DNA of 64,000 nucleotides from Palsa-892 sp035555855 (GTDB taxonomy: Bacteria > Pseudomonadota > Alphaproteobacteria > Rhizobiales > Xanthobacteraceae), in the NCBI GenBank assembly GCA_035555855.1, contig DATMGD010000002.1:101247-165246 (forward strand), given 5' to 3'. Position 1 is the first letter of the stretch, and the number at the start of each line of letters is the position of its first letter. This document shows, in pieces, positions 42,326 through 51,100 of the stretch. The position numbers and the translations under genes were made by a program. The notes below the pieces were generated by a model that did no database searches, had not been told where the DNA came from, and worked only from the letters and a program-made list of their open reading frames with translations.

Positions 42326-43072
42326 ATGGCGGAAACCGGAGCTGCAGTCGTCGAGATGACGGCCGTCAACAAATGGTACGGCCAGTTTCATGTGCTGCGC
42401 GACATCAACCTCAACGTCGCGCGCGGCGAGCGCATCGTGATCTGCGGACCGTCCGGCTCGGGCAAATCGACGATGATCCGCTGCATCAACCGCCTCGAGG
42501 AGCATCAGTCGGGCCGCATCGTTGTCGACGGTGTCGAGCTGACGGGCGATCTCAAGAAGATCGACGAAGTGCGCCGCGAGGTCGGCATGGTGTTTCAACA
42601 CTTCAACCTCTTTCCACACCTGACGATCCTCGAGAACCTCACCCTCGCACCGATCTACGTTCGCCACATGCCGAAGAAGGAAGCAGACGAACTCGCGATG
42701 CATTACCTCACCCGCGTGAAAATCCCCGAGCAGGCGGGGAAATATCCCGGCCAACTATCGGGCGGCCAGCAGCAGCGCGTCGCGATCGCCCGTGCGCTCT
42801 GCATGAAGCCCAAGGTGATGCTCTTCGACGAGCCGACCTCGGCGCTCGACCCCGAAATGGTCAAGGAAGTGCTCGACACCATGGTGCAACTCGCCAACGA
42901 AGGCATGACGATGCTGTGCGTCACCCACGAGATGGGCTTTGCCCGTCAGGTCGCGAACCGCGTCATCTTCATGGATGCCGGGCAGATCATGGAGATGAAC
43001 GAGCCGAACGCCTTCTTCTCGAATCCGCAGCACGAGCGGACCAAGCTGTTCCTCAGTCAGATTTTGCACTGA
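42326..43072 (+). CDS. aapP: General L-amino acid ABC transporter ATPase AapP
   Basis: A 248-residue ATPase. Motifs are Walker A GPSGSGKST, LSGGQQQRVAIARAL, Walker B VMLFDEPTSALDPE and switch His in CVTHEMGFARQV. The ATG at 42326 has a GGAGAGGG ribosome-binding site; longer in-frame reading extends into aapM and is not real. It energises amino-acid uptake through AapQM. It ends 1 bp before the convergent hydrolase gene. Confidence 0.96.
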   Translation: MAETGAAVVEMTAVNKWYGQFHVLRDINLNVARGERIVICGPSGSGKSTMIRCINRLEEHQSGRIVVDGVELTGDLKKIDEVRREVGMVFQHFNLFPHLTILENLTLAPIYVRHMPKKEADELAMHYLTRVKIPEQAGKYPGQLSGGQQQRVAIARALCMKPKVMLFDEPTSALDPEMVKEVLDTMVQLANEGMTMLCVTHEMGFARQVANRVIFMDAGQIMEMNEPNAFFSNPQHERTKLFLSQILH

Positions 43073-43073
43073 G

Positions 43074-43934
43074 CTAGAGCGCGCCGACCGGAATTTTCAA
43101 ATAGCTGCGCCCGTTGTTTTCCGGCGCGGGCAGGCGGCCGCCGCGCAGGTTCACCTGTAGCGCATGCAGGATGAGCTTCGGCATCGGCAGCGTCTTGTCG
43201 CGCGCTTCGCGCGTCTGCACGAATTCCTGTTCGCTCGGATTGCCCTTGAGATGCGGGTTGGTCCGCTTCTGCTCGCCGACGGTGGATTCCCACGCCGCCG
43301 GGCGGCCGTTCGGCCGGTAGTCGTGGCCGGTGAACATTCGCGTCGCGTCCGGCAGCGCCAGGATCGCCTGAATGGAATGGTAAAGCTCGCGCGCGCTGCC
43401 GCCGGGAAAATCGCAGCGCGCCGTGCCGTAATCGGGCTGGAAGATCGTGTCGTGCACGAATGCGGCATCGCCAATAACGTATGTAATCGAGCAGGCGGTG
43501 TGCCCCGGCGAGAACATCACGCGGCCGTCGAGCGAGCCGATCTTGAAGGTGTCGCCGTCCTTGAACAGCCGGTCCCAGGCAGAGCCGCTAAAGGCGTTTG
43601 CCGGAAGATTGTAGATTTTCGTCCAGATGCCTTGCGCGATCGTGATCTTTTCGCCGATCGCCATCGGCGCGCCGAGTTTTTCCTTGAGGTACGGCGCCGC
43701 CGAGAAGTGATCGGCATGCGGATGCGTATCGAGGATCCAGTCGATCTTGAGGCCGCGCTCCTTGATCGCGGCGAGTAGCGCGTCGGCGGCGTCATGCCAG
43801 ACGCGGCCGGATTTCTCATCGTAATCGAGCACCGGATCAATGATCGCCGCGTGTTTCGTCGCGGGGTCGATAACGAGATAGGCGATGCTGCCCGTCGCCT
43901 CGTGATAAAACCCGATCACTTCCGGCGTGGTCAT
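43074..43934 (-). CDS. Metallo-beta-lactamase-fold persulfide dioxygenase-like enzyme
   Basis: A 286-residue MBL-fold protein with THPHADHFSAAPYL, SPGHTACSITYVIG, DTIFQPDYGTARCDFPGG and TGHDYRPNGR. This set resembles the Blh-type persulfide dioxygenase that accompanies rhodanese or sulfurtransferase in rhizobial sulfide response. It would oxidise glutathione persulfide to sulfite. It starts at 43934 after a GGAAGGAAG ribosome-binding site. It lies 20 bp after the sulfurtransferase gene and is the last gene of the operon. Confidence 0.82.
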   Translation of the reverse strand: MTTPEVIGFYHEATGSIAYLVIDPATKHAAIIDPVLDYDEKSGRVWHDAADALLAAIKERGLKIDWILDTHPHADHFSAAPYLKEKLGAPMAIGEKITIAQGIWTKIYNLPANAFSGSAWDRLFKDGDTFKIGSLDGRVMFSPGHTACSITYVIGDAAFVHDTIFQPDYGTARCDFPGGSARELYHSIQAILALPDATRMFTGHDYRPNGRPAAWESTVGEQKRTNPHLKGNPSEQEFVQTREARDKTLPMPKLILHALQVNLRGGRLPAPENNGRSYLKIPVGAL

Positions 43935-43954
43935 TCGTCTTCCTTCCAAAATGA

Positions 43955-44821
43955 TTATTTCTTGGCGGGACCGGTTTCGATGGGCGCGCCTTCGCGCGTG
44001 CCCCATTCGCTCCACGAGCCGTCATAGAGCGCCGTCGGCTGCTTGCCGACGCTGTCGAGCGCGAACCACAGGACTGCGGCTGAAACACCCGATCCGCAAC
44101 TTGTCATGACAGGCTTCGAGAGGTCGATGCCGGCTTTGGCGATCTCGGCTTCGATCTTTGCCGGGGAAGCAAGGGCGCCGTTCTCGACGAGATCGCCCGC
44201 GGGCAGGTTCAGGCTGCCCGGCATGTGGCCGGAGGCGACGCCTTGGCGCGGCTCCGGCATCTCGCCGGTGAAACGTCCTGCGGGGCGGGAATCCACGACC
44301 TGCGCCGAACGCTCATCAAGCGTCTTGGCAATGCGGTCGTAATCGGCAACGAGGTTCGTGTCCAACTTCGCCTTGAACTCGCTCGGCGTGACTTTCGGCA
44401 TGCCGTGCTCGAGCGGCCGGCCTTCCTGTTTCCATTTCGGCAGACCGCCGTCGAGAATGAAGACGTTGTGCTTGCCGAAAACGTGCATCGTCCACCACAC
44501 GCGCGGCGCCGAGAACAGGCCCATGCCGTCATAGACGACAACATCCATGTCGTTCGAAATGCCGAGCCGCGTCATGTGCAATTCGAAGGTGTGCGCCGGC
44601 GGCAGCATATGCGGCAGGTCCGACGAGTGATCGGAGATTTCGTCGATGTCGAAGAACACCGCGCCGGGAATATGACCGGCGAGGTATTCGTCGAAGCCCT
44701 TGCGGTTATGCGCGGGCAGGTACCAGGAGCCATCGACCACCGTGACGTCGCCGGCCTTCAGGCGGTCGACGAGCTGGTCGGTCGAGATCAGCCAACGGCT
44801 CTTGTTACCGGTAATGCTCAT
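43955..44821 (-). CDS. sseA: 3-mercaptopyruvate sulfurtransferase
   Basis: A 288-residue protein with two rhodanese domains. The catalytic Cys242 lies in SCGSGVSAA, close to the CGSGVT loop of mercaptopyruvate sulfurtransferases. Other markers: DGSWYLPAHNRKGFDEYLAGHIPGA near the N-terminus and VVDSRPAGRFTGEMPEPRQ. It moves sulfur from mercaptopyruvate to thiols or cyanide and generates persulfides. The start at 44821 overlaps the upstream stop (ATGA). Confidence 0.9.
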   Translation of the reverse strand: MSITGNKSRWLISTDQLVDRLKAGDVTVVDGSWYLPAHNRKGFDEYLAGHIPGAVFFDIDEISDHSSDLPHMLPPAHTFELHMTRLGISNDMDVVVYDGMGLFSAPRVWWTMHVFGKHNVFILDGGLPKWKQEGRPLEHGMPKVTPSEFKAKLDTNLVADYDRIAKTLDERSAQVVDSRPAGRFTGEMPEPRQGVASGHMPGSLNLPAGDLVENGALASPAKIEAEIAKAGIDLSKPVMTSCGSGVSAAVLWFALDSVGKQPTALYDGSWSEWGTREGAPIETGPAKK

Positions 44822-45333
44822 GCAGCCTTCCCGCATAGGAGATCGCCGAGGGCCTTGAACTTCGCGACCTGATCTTGCTTGAGTTGGCCGTTTTCGTCGC
44901 GGCCGACGAACACCTTGAACATGATGCCGCCGTCACGATTGATGAAGATCACGAGGTTTGAGGTGCGGTTCATGAACTGCCGCTCGACGAAAGCGATCGA
45001 GCCGCAGCGCTCGTATTTCAGATGGCCGTGGAATCCGGTGCGGCCCATCAGGTTGTAGTGGCCGCGCGCGACCGAGCCCTTCGGCACCGGGCCGCCGGTT
45101 TCCATGATGCCGTCCTCGGTGTGGACGATGACCTGCACGTCGCCCCAGTCGGCGATGTCGGTCATGGCGTCGATGAACTTCTCGCCCGGCGCGAAGCGGC
45201 GCATCTCTTCGGGCAGCGCATGCACGACGGCGCCCGGCACGACGTTATTGTCGCGCGCGAAATCCTCGAAAACGACCCCCGGATTTTCCGCGACCTTGGC
45301 GCGCAATTCGGCGGTGGACTCGGCAGCAAGCAT
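44818..45333 (-). CDS. HutX/ChuX-like heme utilisation protein
   Basis: A 171-residue protein matching HutX/ChuX. Markers are AENPGVVFEDFARDNNVVPGAVVHALPEEM, VIVHTEDGIMETGGPVPKGSVARGHYNLMG, and GSIAFVERQFMNRTSNLVIFINRDGGIMFKVFVGRDENG. In this family it binds heme or acts as a cytosolic heme carrier or anaerobilin-type chaperone. Its location between cysK and sseA, with 3-bp gap and 4-bp overlap, is unusual, because such genes normally accompany heme receptor and transport genes. Confidence 0.82.
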   Translation of the reverse strand: MLAAESTAELRAKVAENPGVVFEDFARDNNVVPGAVVHALPEEMRRFAPGEKFIDAMTDIADWGDVQVIVHTEDGIMETGGPVPKGSVARGHYNLMGRTGFHGHLKYERCGSIAFVERQFMNRTSNLVIFINRDGGIMFKVFVGRDENGQLKQDQVAKFKALGDLLCGKAA

Positions 45334-45336
45334 TAT

Positions 45337-46371
45337 TCACTCCATTACGTTGGGAACTTCCATCTTGCGGCCCATCCAACCGGGGACGGGAAGTTTTTTC
45401 TCGCGCAGGAATTTCGGATTGAACAGTTTCGACTGATAGCGCGTGCCGTAGTCGCACAGCACCGTTACGATGGTGTGGCCGGGGCCGAGCTGCTTGGCGA
45501 GGCGGATCGCGCCCGCGACATTGATGCCGGTCGAGCCGCCCATGCACAGGCCCTCGTGTTCGAGAAGATCGAACACCACGGGCAACGCCTCGGTGTCGGG
45601 AATGACGTAAGGCTCGTCGACCTTGATGTCTTTCACCATGTCGGTCGAGCGGTTGAGGCCAATGCCCTCGGAGACCGAGTTGCCCGGCGTCGCTTCGGCT
45701 TTGCCGGTCTTGAAGAAGTTGTACATGCCGGCGCCTTCGGGATCGGCGCAGCCGATGACGATGTCTTTCTTCTGCTCGCGCAAGAACAGCGTGGTGCCGG
45801 CGAGCGTGCCGCCGGTGCCACAGGAGCAGATGAAGGCGTCGATCTTGCCGTCGGTCTGTCTCCAGATCTCGGGGCCGGTCGTGAGGTAATGCGCCTTGCG
45901 GTTGTCGAGGTTGTTCCACTGATCGGCGAACAGGACGCCGTTCTTTTCGGTTTTCTTCAGCTTCTCGGCGAGGCGGCGGCCGATATGCTGGTAGTTGTTC
46001 TTGTTGGTGAACGGCACCGCCGGAACCTCGACCAACTCTGCACCGAGCAGCCGGAGCATGTCCTTCTTTTCTTGGCTCTGCGTCTCGGGGATCACGATCA
46101 GCGTGCGGTAGCCGCGCGAGTTGGCGACGAGCGCAAGCCCGATGCCGGTATTGCCGGCGGTCGCTTCGACGACGAGGCCGCCGGGGCGAAGGTCGCCGCG
46201 CTTTTCGGCCTCGAGGATGATCTGCCGGGCCGGGCGGTCTTTGACCGACTGGCCGGGGTTCATGAATTCGGCCTTGCCGAGGATGTTGCAGCCCGTCTCT
46301 TGCGACGCGCGCCAGAGCTGGATGAGCGGCGTGTTGCCGATGGCTTCGATGGTGTCTTTGCGGAAATCCAT
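45337..46371 (-). CDS. cysK: Cysteine synthase A
   Basis: A 344-residue PLP enzyme of the O-acetylserine sulfhydrylase family. The Schiff-base Lys44 lies in NPGQSVKDRPA; VVEATAGNTGIGLALVA binds substrate; CGTGGTLAG and SVSEGIG complete the active site. It makes cysteine from O-acetylserine and sulfide. The start at 46371 (MDFRKDTIEAIGNTPL) is chosen as it begins at the conserved N-terminus. It is somewhat longer than E. coli CysK (323). It heads the operon with HutX-like, sseA and the persulfide dioxygenase-like gene. Confidence 0.9.
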   Translation of the reverse strand: MDFRKDTIEAIGNTPLIQLWRASQETGCNILGKAEFMNPGQSVKDRPARQIILEAEKRGDLRPGGLVVEATAGNTGIGLALVANSRGYRTLIVIPETQSQEKKDMLRLLGAELVEVPAVPFTNKNNYQHIGRRLAEKLKKTEKNGVLFADQWNNLDNRKAHYLTTGPEIWRQTDGKIDAFICSCGTGGTLAGTTLFLREQKKDIVIGCADPEGAGMYNFFKTGKAEATPGNSVSEGIGLNRSTDMVKDIKVDEPYVIPDTEALPVVFDLLEHEGLCMGGSTGINVAGAIRLAKQLGPGHTIVTVLCDYGTRYQSKLFNPKFLREKKLPVPGWMGRKMEVPNVME

Positions 46372-46438
46372 TGCAAAAGTTCGTTGTGCTGGAATGCGAT
46401 AAAGCAACGTAAATCACGGAACGCCGCGAAGCAATCGG

Positions 46439-47824
46439 CTAATCCCTTGTTTTTCCAAAAGCTTCCAGTGCCCGCGCACGTGCGTGGGCATGCTCGACGA
46501 TCGGCTGCGGATAACTGTTCGCGAGCGGCGATTGTCCGGCTGTTTCGGCAAGTTCGGACACATAACGCCGCACATAATCGCCGCGCGGGTCGAATTTCTC
46601 GCGCTGCGTTTCAGGGTTGAATATACGGAAATAGGGCGCGGCATCGGCGCCCGAGCCCGCGACCCACTGCCAGCTCGCCGGGTTGTTGGCCGGATCGGCA
46701 TCGACCAGCGTGTCCCAGAACCATCGCTCGCCCGCGCGCCAGTCGATCAGGAGATGCTTTACGAGGAACGACGCGCAGACCATGCGCACGCGGTTGTGCA
46801 TCCACCCGGTGCGCCAGAGCTGGCGCATACCGGCATCGACCAGCGGATAGCCGGTCTCGCCACGCTGCCATGCTTTCAGTGCTTTGGCGTCCTTGCGCCA
46901 GGGAAATCTGTCGAAGCGCGGCTGAAAGTTTTTCGTTGCGAGATCGGGAGATCGATGCAGCAGGTGATAGGAAAATTCGCGCCAGTAGATTTCCGAAATG
47001 AATTTTTCGATGTCGCGCGCGGCGACATCGTTGCGTTGTCGCGCCGCGTGGGCCGCATGCCAAATTTGCCGCGGGCTGATCTCGCCGAACCGCAGATACG
47101 GCGAGAGGCGCGAGACATGTTCCTGATCGGGGCGGTCGCGGCCCGTTGCATAGCCTTTCACGCCGCCATCGAGAAAATCGTAAAGCCGCTGGTGCGCACC
47201 ATCTTCACCCGGTGTCCAGGTATCGCGAATCTCTGCCGCCCAGTCAGGCTTTGCAGGTTCGAGCTTCCATGCATTGAGCTTTTCGCTCCTGATGTCGTGT
47301 ACGCCTGAAAATTTCTTCGGTGCGGCTATGGGCGCTCTCGGCTCGGCAAGAGATCGCGCAGCTTTCAGGAATGGCGTGAAGACCTTGAACGTCCCGCCGT
47401 CTTTCGTCTGCACATCTTCCGGCTCATGCAGCAGCGATCCGCCATAAGCGTGCACTTCGATGCCGCTTGCTCGCAGCTTGTCGGCAACGGCACGATCGAT
47501 TTGTTCCGCGTGACCGTAACGCCGCGTCCAGTGCACGCGCGTCACTTTCGCTTCCCGCGCCAATGCCGGAACGGCTTGTTCCGCCGCGCCGCGCCGCAGA
47601 ACAAGCGGCACACCGAGCGATAGCAATTTGGCGGCATGCGCCCGCAGCGAGCCGGCGAGCCACCAGCGCGCGGCGGAACCGAGCGGGCGCAATCCCTTGC
47701 TTTCGTCGTCGAGCAGATAAAGCGCCACAATCGGCTGGCCGGTCTTCGCCGCAGCCGCGAGCGCCGGATGATCGGCCATGCGCAGGTCGTCGCGAAACCA
47801 GACGAGAAGCGGCGATTTGTCCAT
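46439..47824 (-). CDS. phrB: Deoxyribodipyrimidine photolyase
   Basis: A 461-residue photolyase/cryptochrome protein. It has an N-terminal alpha/beta domain (VWFRDDLRMADHPALAAA), a FAD-binding C-terminal region with SRLSPYLRFGEISPRQIWHA, WREFSYHLL, GYPLVDAGMRQLWRTGWMHNRVRMV, and the family motif WQWVAGSGADAAPYFRIFNP. It repairs cyclobutane pyrimidine dimers with blue light. The class I type is suggested by the motif set. It stands alone between cysK and an outer-membrane gene. Confidence 0.92.
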   Translation of the reverse strand: MDKSPLLVWFRDDLRMADHPALAAAAKTGQPIVALYLLDDESKGLRPLGSAARWWLAGSLRAHAAKLLSLGVPLVLRRGAAEQAVPALAREAKVTRVHWTRRYGHAEQIDRAVADKLRASGIEVHAYGGSLLHEPEDVQTKDGGTFKVFTPFLKAARSLAEPRAPIAAPKKFSGVHDIRSEKLNAWKLEPAKPDWAAEIRDTWTPGEDGAHQRLYDFLDGGVKGYATGRDRPDQEHVSRLSPYLRFGEISPRQIWHAAHAARQRNDVAARDIEKFISEIYWREFSYHLLHRSPDLATKNFQPRFDRFPWRKDAKALKAWQRGETGYPLVDAGMRQLWRTGWMHNRVRMVCASFLVKHLLIDWRAGERWFWDTLVDADPANNPASWQWVAGSGADAAPYFRIFNPETQREKFDPRGDYVRRYVSELAETAGQSPLANSYPQPIVEHAHARARALEAFGKTRD

Positions 47825-48009
47825 TTATCGTCAAAAGCCTTAGCGGGAGAGGCAGGAGCGAAGCAGGCGAGCGGAGCAAACCGAGGCTGCGTAAGGGCCG
47901 GAGAGCATCAATAATGTCACATTGGTAAAGTTCCGGCGTCAAAACTTTGCCCTAACTTTCTGTCAGAAAACGCCCCTACCCAATACCTCGTGATTCAAGG
48001 CCAGCGACG

Positions 48010-48960
48010 ATGAAAGCCAAGCTTCTCGCGACGATTGCCGTACTCCTCGTATCGGCTGCCGGTGCATGGGCGCAGGAATCGATCGAGTCCGTTCCCACGG
48101 ATATGATTGCGAAGCCCTCGGATCTTCCGGTTAACGCGCCCTCCGGCGCGGTGGTGAGATCACTCGGCGGCTTCTACATGTGGGGCAAGGGCGGCGCGTG
48201 GGAAGCCATGCAGAAGCCCGCCGATCCGAATGCGCTGGAAGATCAGCGGAATTCGCAAGCAACAACGCCGGGCATGCCGCTGCCGACAGCGAGCAGCGCG
48301 ACGACGCGCGGCGCGGTTGGCTATGTCATGCCTTCAGGCACGTTCTCACCAAAACTCGGCTCGAACGTACGCACGGAATTCGGCCTTTCGCAGACGACAG
48401 CAAGTTTGCCGCTCTCGGGCGGTGCCGGCTCGACAGTCTATAATGGCATTTCGCTCGGCGGCTGCGCGACCTGCGGCGGTATCGCCGGTTACGACGCGAC
48501 TGAAATGAGCGCGAAGGCCGCGAGCGATTACAAGTTCGACACGCTGACACTCACGCCTTCGATCACGGTCTTCAACAGCCAATCGCAGCAGAGCTTCAGC
48601 GGCGGCTCCGATGCCGCGCTCGGCTGGCGCGATACGGGCGCCAAGGTCGGCCTCGACGGCAAGGTTGATGTCAGCGAGGAAGTTTCACTCGGACTTGGCG
48701 GCAGTTATGGCCGTGCCGCGCGCAGCGTTTCGTTCTCCGCGCCGAACAGTGGCGGCGCCGATACATCGCCTTATCTCGCGAACGGCGAGGCGAAGATCGT
48801 CTACAAGCCCGCGGAAGATTTCTCGCTCAATGGTTATGCCGGTGTCTCGAACTACGATAACCGGCTGCCGAGCATTTCGGCGGGCGGCAGGCTCGATTAC
48901 TCGTCGGCGAGCAATACCTATTACGGCGCCGGTGCGACCTGGCGTTTCGGAACGAAATAA
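48010..48960 (+). CDS. Outer-membrane beta-barrel-like protein
   Basis: A 316-residue protein with a Sec signal peptide (MKAKLLATIAVLLVSAAGAWA). The mature region is Gly/Ser-rich with alternating hydrophobic residues. Several repeated stretches such as LGGSYGRAARSVSFSAP and LNGYAGVSNYDNR suggest beta-strands. It ends in the aromatic strand ATWRFGTK. One short cysteine pair (GCATCGG, residues about 152-158) is unusual for an outer-membrane barrel. Function unknown. It converges with the L,D-transpeptidase gene. Confidence 0.65.
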   Translation: MKAKLLATIAVLLVSAAGAWAQESIESVPTDMIAKPSDLPVNAPSGAVVRSLGGFYMWGKGGAWEAMQKPADPNALEDQRNSQATTPGMPLPTASSATTRGAVGYVMPSGTFSPKLGSNVRTEFGLSQTTASLPLSGGAGSTVYNGISLGGCATCGGIAGYDATEMSAKAASDYKFDTLTLTPSITVFNSQSQQSFSGGSDAALGWRDTGAKVGLDGKVDVSEEVSLGLGGSYGRAARSVSFSAPNSGGADTSPYLANGEAKIVYKPAEDFSLNGYAGVSNYDNRLPSISAGGRLDYSSASNTYYGAGATWRFGTK

Positions 48961-48972
48961 ATCCGAAAATAC

Positions 48973-50343
48973 TCAGCGCGTCAGCACGACGAAATCAGTG
49001 CCTTCGCCGGTTTCGCTGCTGATGCCGTAATCGGAAATCGTCAGCGACGCGCCCGGCGTCAGCAGCTCGCCAATCCGCTGGTAGGCCTCTTTCGGAATTT
49101 CGATGCGCGAGAGTGCATCCGCCGCCGTCTGCGGGCTGCTATCCGGCAGCGCGGGTTTATCGGCCAGATCGGCGATCTTGTTACGCGTCGAGCGGCGGCG
49201 TTCGACCATCGCTTCCGGATGCGTCGGGATCGAAACCGATTGCCAGCTCATCTCCTTGCCGTCCTCGCCGGCTTCGATTGCCGTGAAGACGTGCGTGCCG
49301 ATCAGGCGATCCTTGTCCTTGATCTCGATCGGCACCTCGAACAAAGGCTCCATCGCGTAACGCACATGCAGCTTGCCGGTCTTACGGCTGATGAAAGCCG
49401 CGATCGTACCTTTGCGCGCGGGCAACGCCGGCGCCTTGTAGGCGGCAGGAGTGCTCAACCGGACATCGGCGACGGTTTCGATCGGTGCCGGTTCGACAGG
49501 CTGTGCCTCGGCACGTTGCGCTTCGGCGTCGTCGTTCGCGCTCACGGCGAGCGCCTTGATTTCCTCGGGCGCCAGTTTTTTAGCGAGCGAAGTTGCGGCC
49601 GAGATTGTCTCAGCGGGCTTTGCAATCGGTGAGAACAGTTTGGCGTTCGAAATCGGAGCCGGTGCATCGATCTCGCTTTTGCCGACGATGATGCGTGCGC
49701 CTTTTTGCGTCGTGTTCCACAATAACGTTGCGAATTCGCGGTTCATGCGAATGCAGCCGTGCGAAGCAGGATAACCGGGCAGCACGCCTTCATGCAGCGC
49801 GATGCCCGACCATGTGAGGCGCTGCATCATCGGCATCGGCGCGCCGCTGTAGATATTCGAGCGGTGATAGCGGCTCTTTTCGAGAACGCTGAATACGCCG
49901 GAAGGCGTCGTGTGGCCGCGCATGCCGGTCGAGACTTTCGACTGGGCGATCAGGCCTTCGGCGCCGTAAAGATAAATCCGCTGCGAAGCGATCGAGACGA
50001 TGACCTGGTAGGGGCCTTTCGACGGCTTCTCGACATGCACATGTTTCGGTTCGGCTTCGCGTTGTTTCTTCGGGCGGCGCGCCTCGCGCGGCGGGAAGGC
50101 GTCGTCGGCCGGATAGCGCCGCATATTCCGCTGGCGGTCGAAAGGCTCGTCGTAGCGCGGATCGTAACGGCGATAGCGGTCGTAGTTGCGGTCATAACGC
50201 TCGTAGCGCTGATAGCGCGAGTCGAAACGGTCAAAGCGATCGTAGTATTGGGCGCTGGCACCCTCGCTGAGCGCGAGCAGCGCCGCCGCACTTAACGCCG
50301 CGCCGGATGCGATCTTCAGTCCACACAATAGACGCTGACGCAT
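48973..50343 (-). CDS. L,D-transpeptidase (YkuD domain)
   Basis: A 456-residue exported protein. It has a signal peptide (ALSAAALLALSEGASA), then a Tyr/Arg/Asp-rich repeat region (residues about 33-80), then a YkuD domain (about 100-230). The YkuD domain holds VIVSIASQRIYLYGAEG and the catalytic SHGCIRMNREFATLLW. L,D-transpeptidases form 3-3 crosslinks in peptidoglycan or attach proteins to it. A C-terminal part of about 220 residues is of unknown function. The repeated RYD motif is unusual and may bind cell wall or be disordered. Confidence 0.85.
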   Translation of the reverse strand: MRQRLLCGLKIASGAALSAAALLALSEGASAQYYDRFDRFDSRYQRYERYDRNYDRYRRYDPRYDEPFDRQRNMRRYPADDAFPPREARRPKKQREAEPKHVHVEKPSKGPYQVIVSIASQRIYLYGAEGLIAQSKVSTGMRGHTTPSGVFSVLEKSRYHRSNIYSGAPMPMMQRLTWSGIALHEGVLPGYPASHGCIRMNREFATLLWNTTQKGARIIVGKSEIDAPAPISNAKLFSPIAKPAETISAATSLAKKLAPEEIKALAVSANDDAEAQRAEAQPVEPAPIETVADVRLSTPAAYKAPALPARKGTIAAFISRKTGKLHVRYAMEPLFEVPIEIKDKDRLIGTHVFTAIEAGEDGKEMSWQSVSIPTHPEAMVERRRSTRNKIADLADKPALPDSSPQTAADALSRIEIPKEAYQRIGELLTPGASLTISDYGISSETGEGTDFVVLTR

Positions 50344-50517
50344 ACTGCATTTCCCTGGACGATGCCGTTGGCCATTATGGCCACGGCAGGGTGAAGGAAG
50401 CGTAGATATAGCTGCAACAGTCGGGAAACAGGCGTGGCATAACGCCTGAAAGGGCTTCTTCCAGATAACATCAAAGTGAAGAATACGGCGGACGAAAGAG
50501 CAAGGCCGAAGCTGGCC

Positions 50518-50784
50518 TTATTTTCCTGCACGGCTTTCCGGGGAGGCCGTAGAGGGTGCCTTTCGGGCTAGCCGGTGCAAGAGCCCGTTGAACCGATTCC
50601 AGGCCGGAATGTCCTTGTGCCGGTAAACGGCGCAGGCGCGGCCGGCGAGCTTGCAGGCCGCCTCGATTTCACCCGCTGCCGCGAGCGCGACGAGGCTCTC
50701 GATCAGGATATCGTTGACCGGTCCGGTGATCGCCCGGTGCATAGGCTCATGCTGTTGCGCGGGCTTGGCGAAAGCGTCAGTCAT
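50518..50784 (-). CDS. Small hypothetical protein
   Basis: An 88-residue protein starting MTDAFAKPAQQHEPMHRAITGPVND. It is largely helical with one cysteine region (LAAAGEIEAACKLAGRACAVYRHKD). Its start overlaps the end of the MIP18-like gene by 8 bp, so it belongs to the same operon. It has no recognised family. Because the operon is behind an NsrR-type site it may take part in nitrosative stress, but that is context only. Confidence 0.65.
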   Translation of the reverse strand: MTDAFAKPAQQHEPMHRAITGPVNDILIESLVALAAAGEIEAACKLAGRACAVYRHKDIPAWNRFNGLLHRLARKAPSTASPESRAGK

Positions 50785-51100
50785 CGCGGATCCGGAAATG
50801 CACCTTGGCCTCCGCGGACATCATTTTCGGCGTCCACGGCGGATCGTAGGTCAGCGTTACCTGCGCCGAGCCGACGCCTTCTACGGTGAAAGCGGCATCG
50901 CGCGCGCCGGTCTGCAGATAGTCGGTTGCCGGACAGCCGCGCGTGGTCGTCGTCATGGTGATGCGCGCGTCGCGGCCATTCGGCACCTCGACATCGTAAA
51001 CGAGACCGAGATCGACGATGTTGTAGCCAAGCTCCGGGTCGATCACGAGCCGCAGCGCGTCCTTGACGCGCGCAACAGCCGTGTCGGCGGGCTCGCTCAC
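50777..51100 (-). CDS. MIP18/DUF59 metal-sulfur cluster assembly factor
   Basis: A 107-residue protein of the SufT/PaaD N-terminal (MIP18) family, with VIDPELGYNIVDLGLVYDVEV and the conserved cysteine region TTTTRGCPATDYLQTGARDA, then WTPKMMSAEAK. It helps mature or repair Fe-S clusters in target proteins. Its start overlaps the DUF2249 gene by 4 bp, and its end overlaps the small gene by 8 bp. NO destroys Fe-S clusters, so a repair factor in an NO-regulated operon is logical; that step is inference. Confidence 0.88.
   Translation of the reverse strand: MSEPADTAVARVKDALRLVIDPELGYNIVDLGLVYDVEVPNGRDARITMTTTTRGCPATDYLQTGARDAAFTVEGVGSAQVTLTYDPPWTPKMMSAEAKVHFRIRDD

Noticed and set aside
45022..46620. 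A 532-codon plus-strand open frame opposite cysK and its neighbours
   Set aside because: It is antisense to clear genes with conserved catalytic motifs, has no recognisable domain and is a by-product of GC-rich codon bias.
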